Source: CAZVXI01 sp964631295 (GTDB lineage Bacteria; Planctomycetota; Phycisphaerae; Phycisphaerales; SM1A02). Taken from it: 5,850 nt of DNA. A model generated the notes under the pieces. That model did not search any database, had not been told where the DNA came from, and saw only the letters and a program-made list of their open reading frames with translations. The translations under genes were made by a program, and so were the position numbers. Of this stretch, positions 5,816 to 5,850 are shown piece after piece. Where the stretch lies: positions 1 through 5,850 of the forward strand of contig CAZVXI010000190.1 in the NCBI GenBank assembly GCA_964631295.1. Reading direction: 5' to 3'. Within the stretch, counting starts at the first letter, position 1; every line of letters begins with the position of its first letter.

Positions 5816-5850
5816 TTACCAGCCGCCACGGCGACCGCCGCCGCCACCAC
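5816..5850 (-). CDS. 3' end of a glycine/arginine-rich protein gene (probable RRM RNA-binding protein)
   Basis: Reading the minus strand from the window edge gives GGGGGRRGGW followed by TAA (5816-5818). Gly/Arg-rich tails ending in an aromatic residue are typical of small bacterial RRM-domain RNA-binding proteins, which are common in planctomycetes and cyanobacteria. The RRM itself lies outside the window, so the family is inferred from 10 residues only. Other Gly-rich proteins would also fit. The hairpin at 5728-5753, 62 bases beyond the stop, is its likely terminator. Confidence 0.45.
   Translation of the reverse strand, partial: GGGGGRRGGW

Noticed and set aside
5617..5850. Plus-strand frame from ATG 5617 open to the window end
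   Set aside because: It reads through the terminator hairpin and antisense to the Gly-rich gene end; composition is Arg/His/Ser-rich and not coding-like.

Overview
This is an ordinary-looking chromosomal stretch of a GC-rich bacterium, most likely a planctomycete of the class Phycisphaerae (Phycisphaerales-like). The assignment is inferred from gene style. There is a secreted protein ending in a VPGPG + hydrophobic + RRRR tail (the PEP-CTERM variant common in that group), a small membrane-anchored CxxCGY...CPECG zinc-ribbon protein of the kind frequent in planctomycetes, and the glycine/arginine-rich end of a probable RRM-type RNA-binding protein. I see no mobile element, CRISPR array, phage module or defence island.

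Layout. 12-869 (+): conserved hypothetical protein with a DID motif and a conserved-looking FRARLTPKPWRC block; its 5' end may lie outside the window. 938-1010 (-): tRNA-Lys(CTT) with a good sigma70-type promoter upstream; a hairpin sits between these two convergent genes. 1121-1747 (+): membrane protein with two CxxC pairs, convergent with 1853-2473 (-), a secreted PEP-CTERM-type protein that starts at GTG behind a strong Shine-Dalgarno. 2474-2774: gene-free divergent regulatory region with a 12-nt direct repeat. 2775-3338 (+): zinc-ribbon membrane protein. 3389-5197 (+): secreted M1-family zinc metallopeptidase with a complete active site, the best-identified protein here. 5206-5693 (+): a small two-helix membrane protein whose coding signal moves through three frames, so it is probably broken (or the sequence has errors). 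5728-5753: a strong terminator hairpin shared with the minus-strand gene whose last codons lie at 5816-5850.

How the genes relate. 2775, 3389 and 5206 run in the same direction with gaps of 50 and 8 bases and could be one transcript, but nothing shows a shared pathway. The PEP-CTERM protein and the peptidase are both exported; the two CxxC proteins are both membrane-bound. Both CxxC genes have a -10-like hexamer ending exactly 6 bases before an ATG, which suggests leaderless transcripts.

The items most worth a second look are the doubly frameshifted gene at 5206-5693, the possible leaderless promoters, the inverted repeat that exactly fills the tRNA promoter spacer, and the unassigned DID-motif protein. 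I found no convincing undescribed system.
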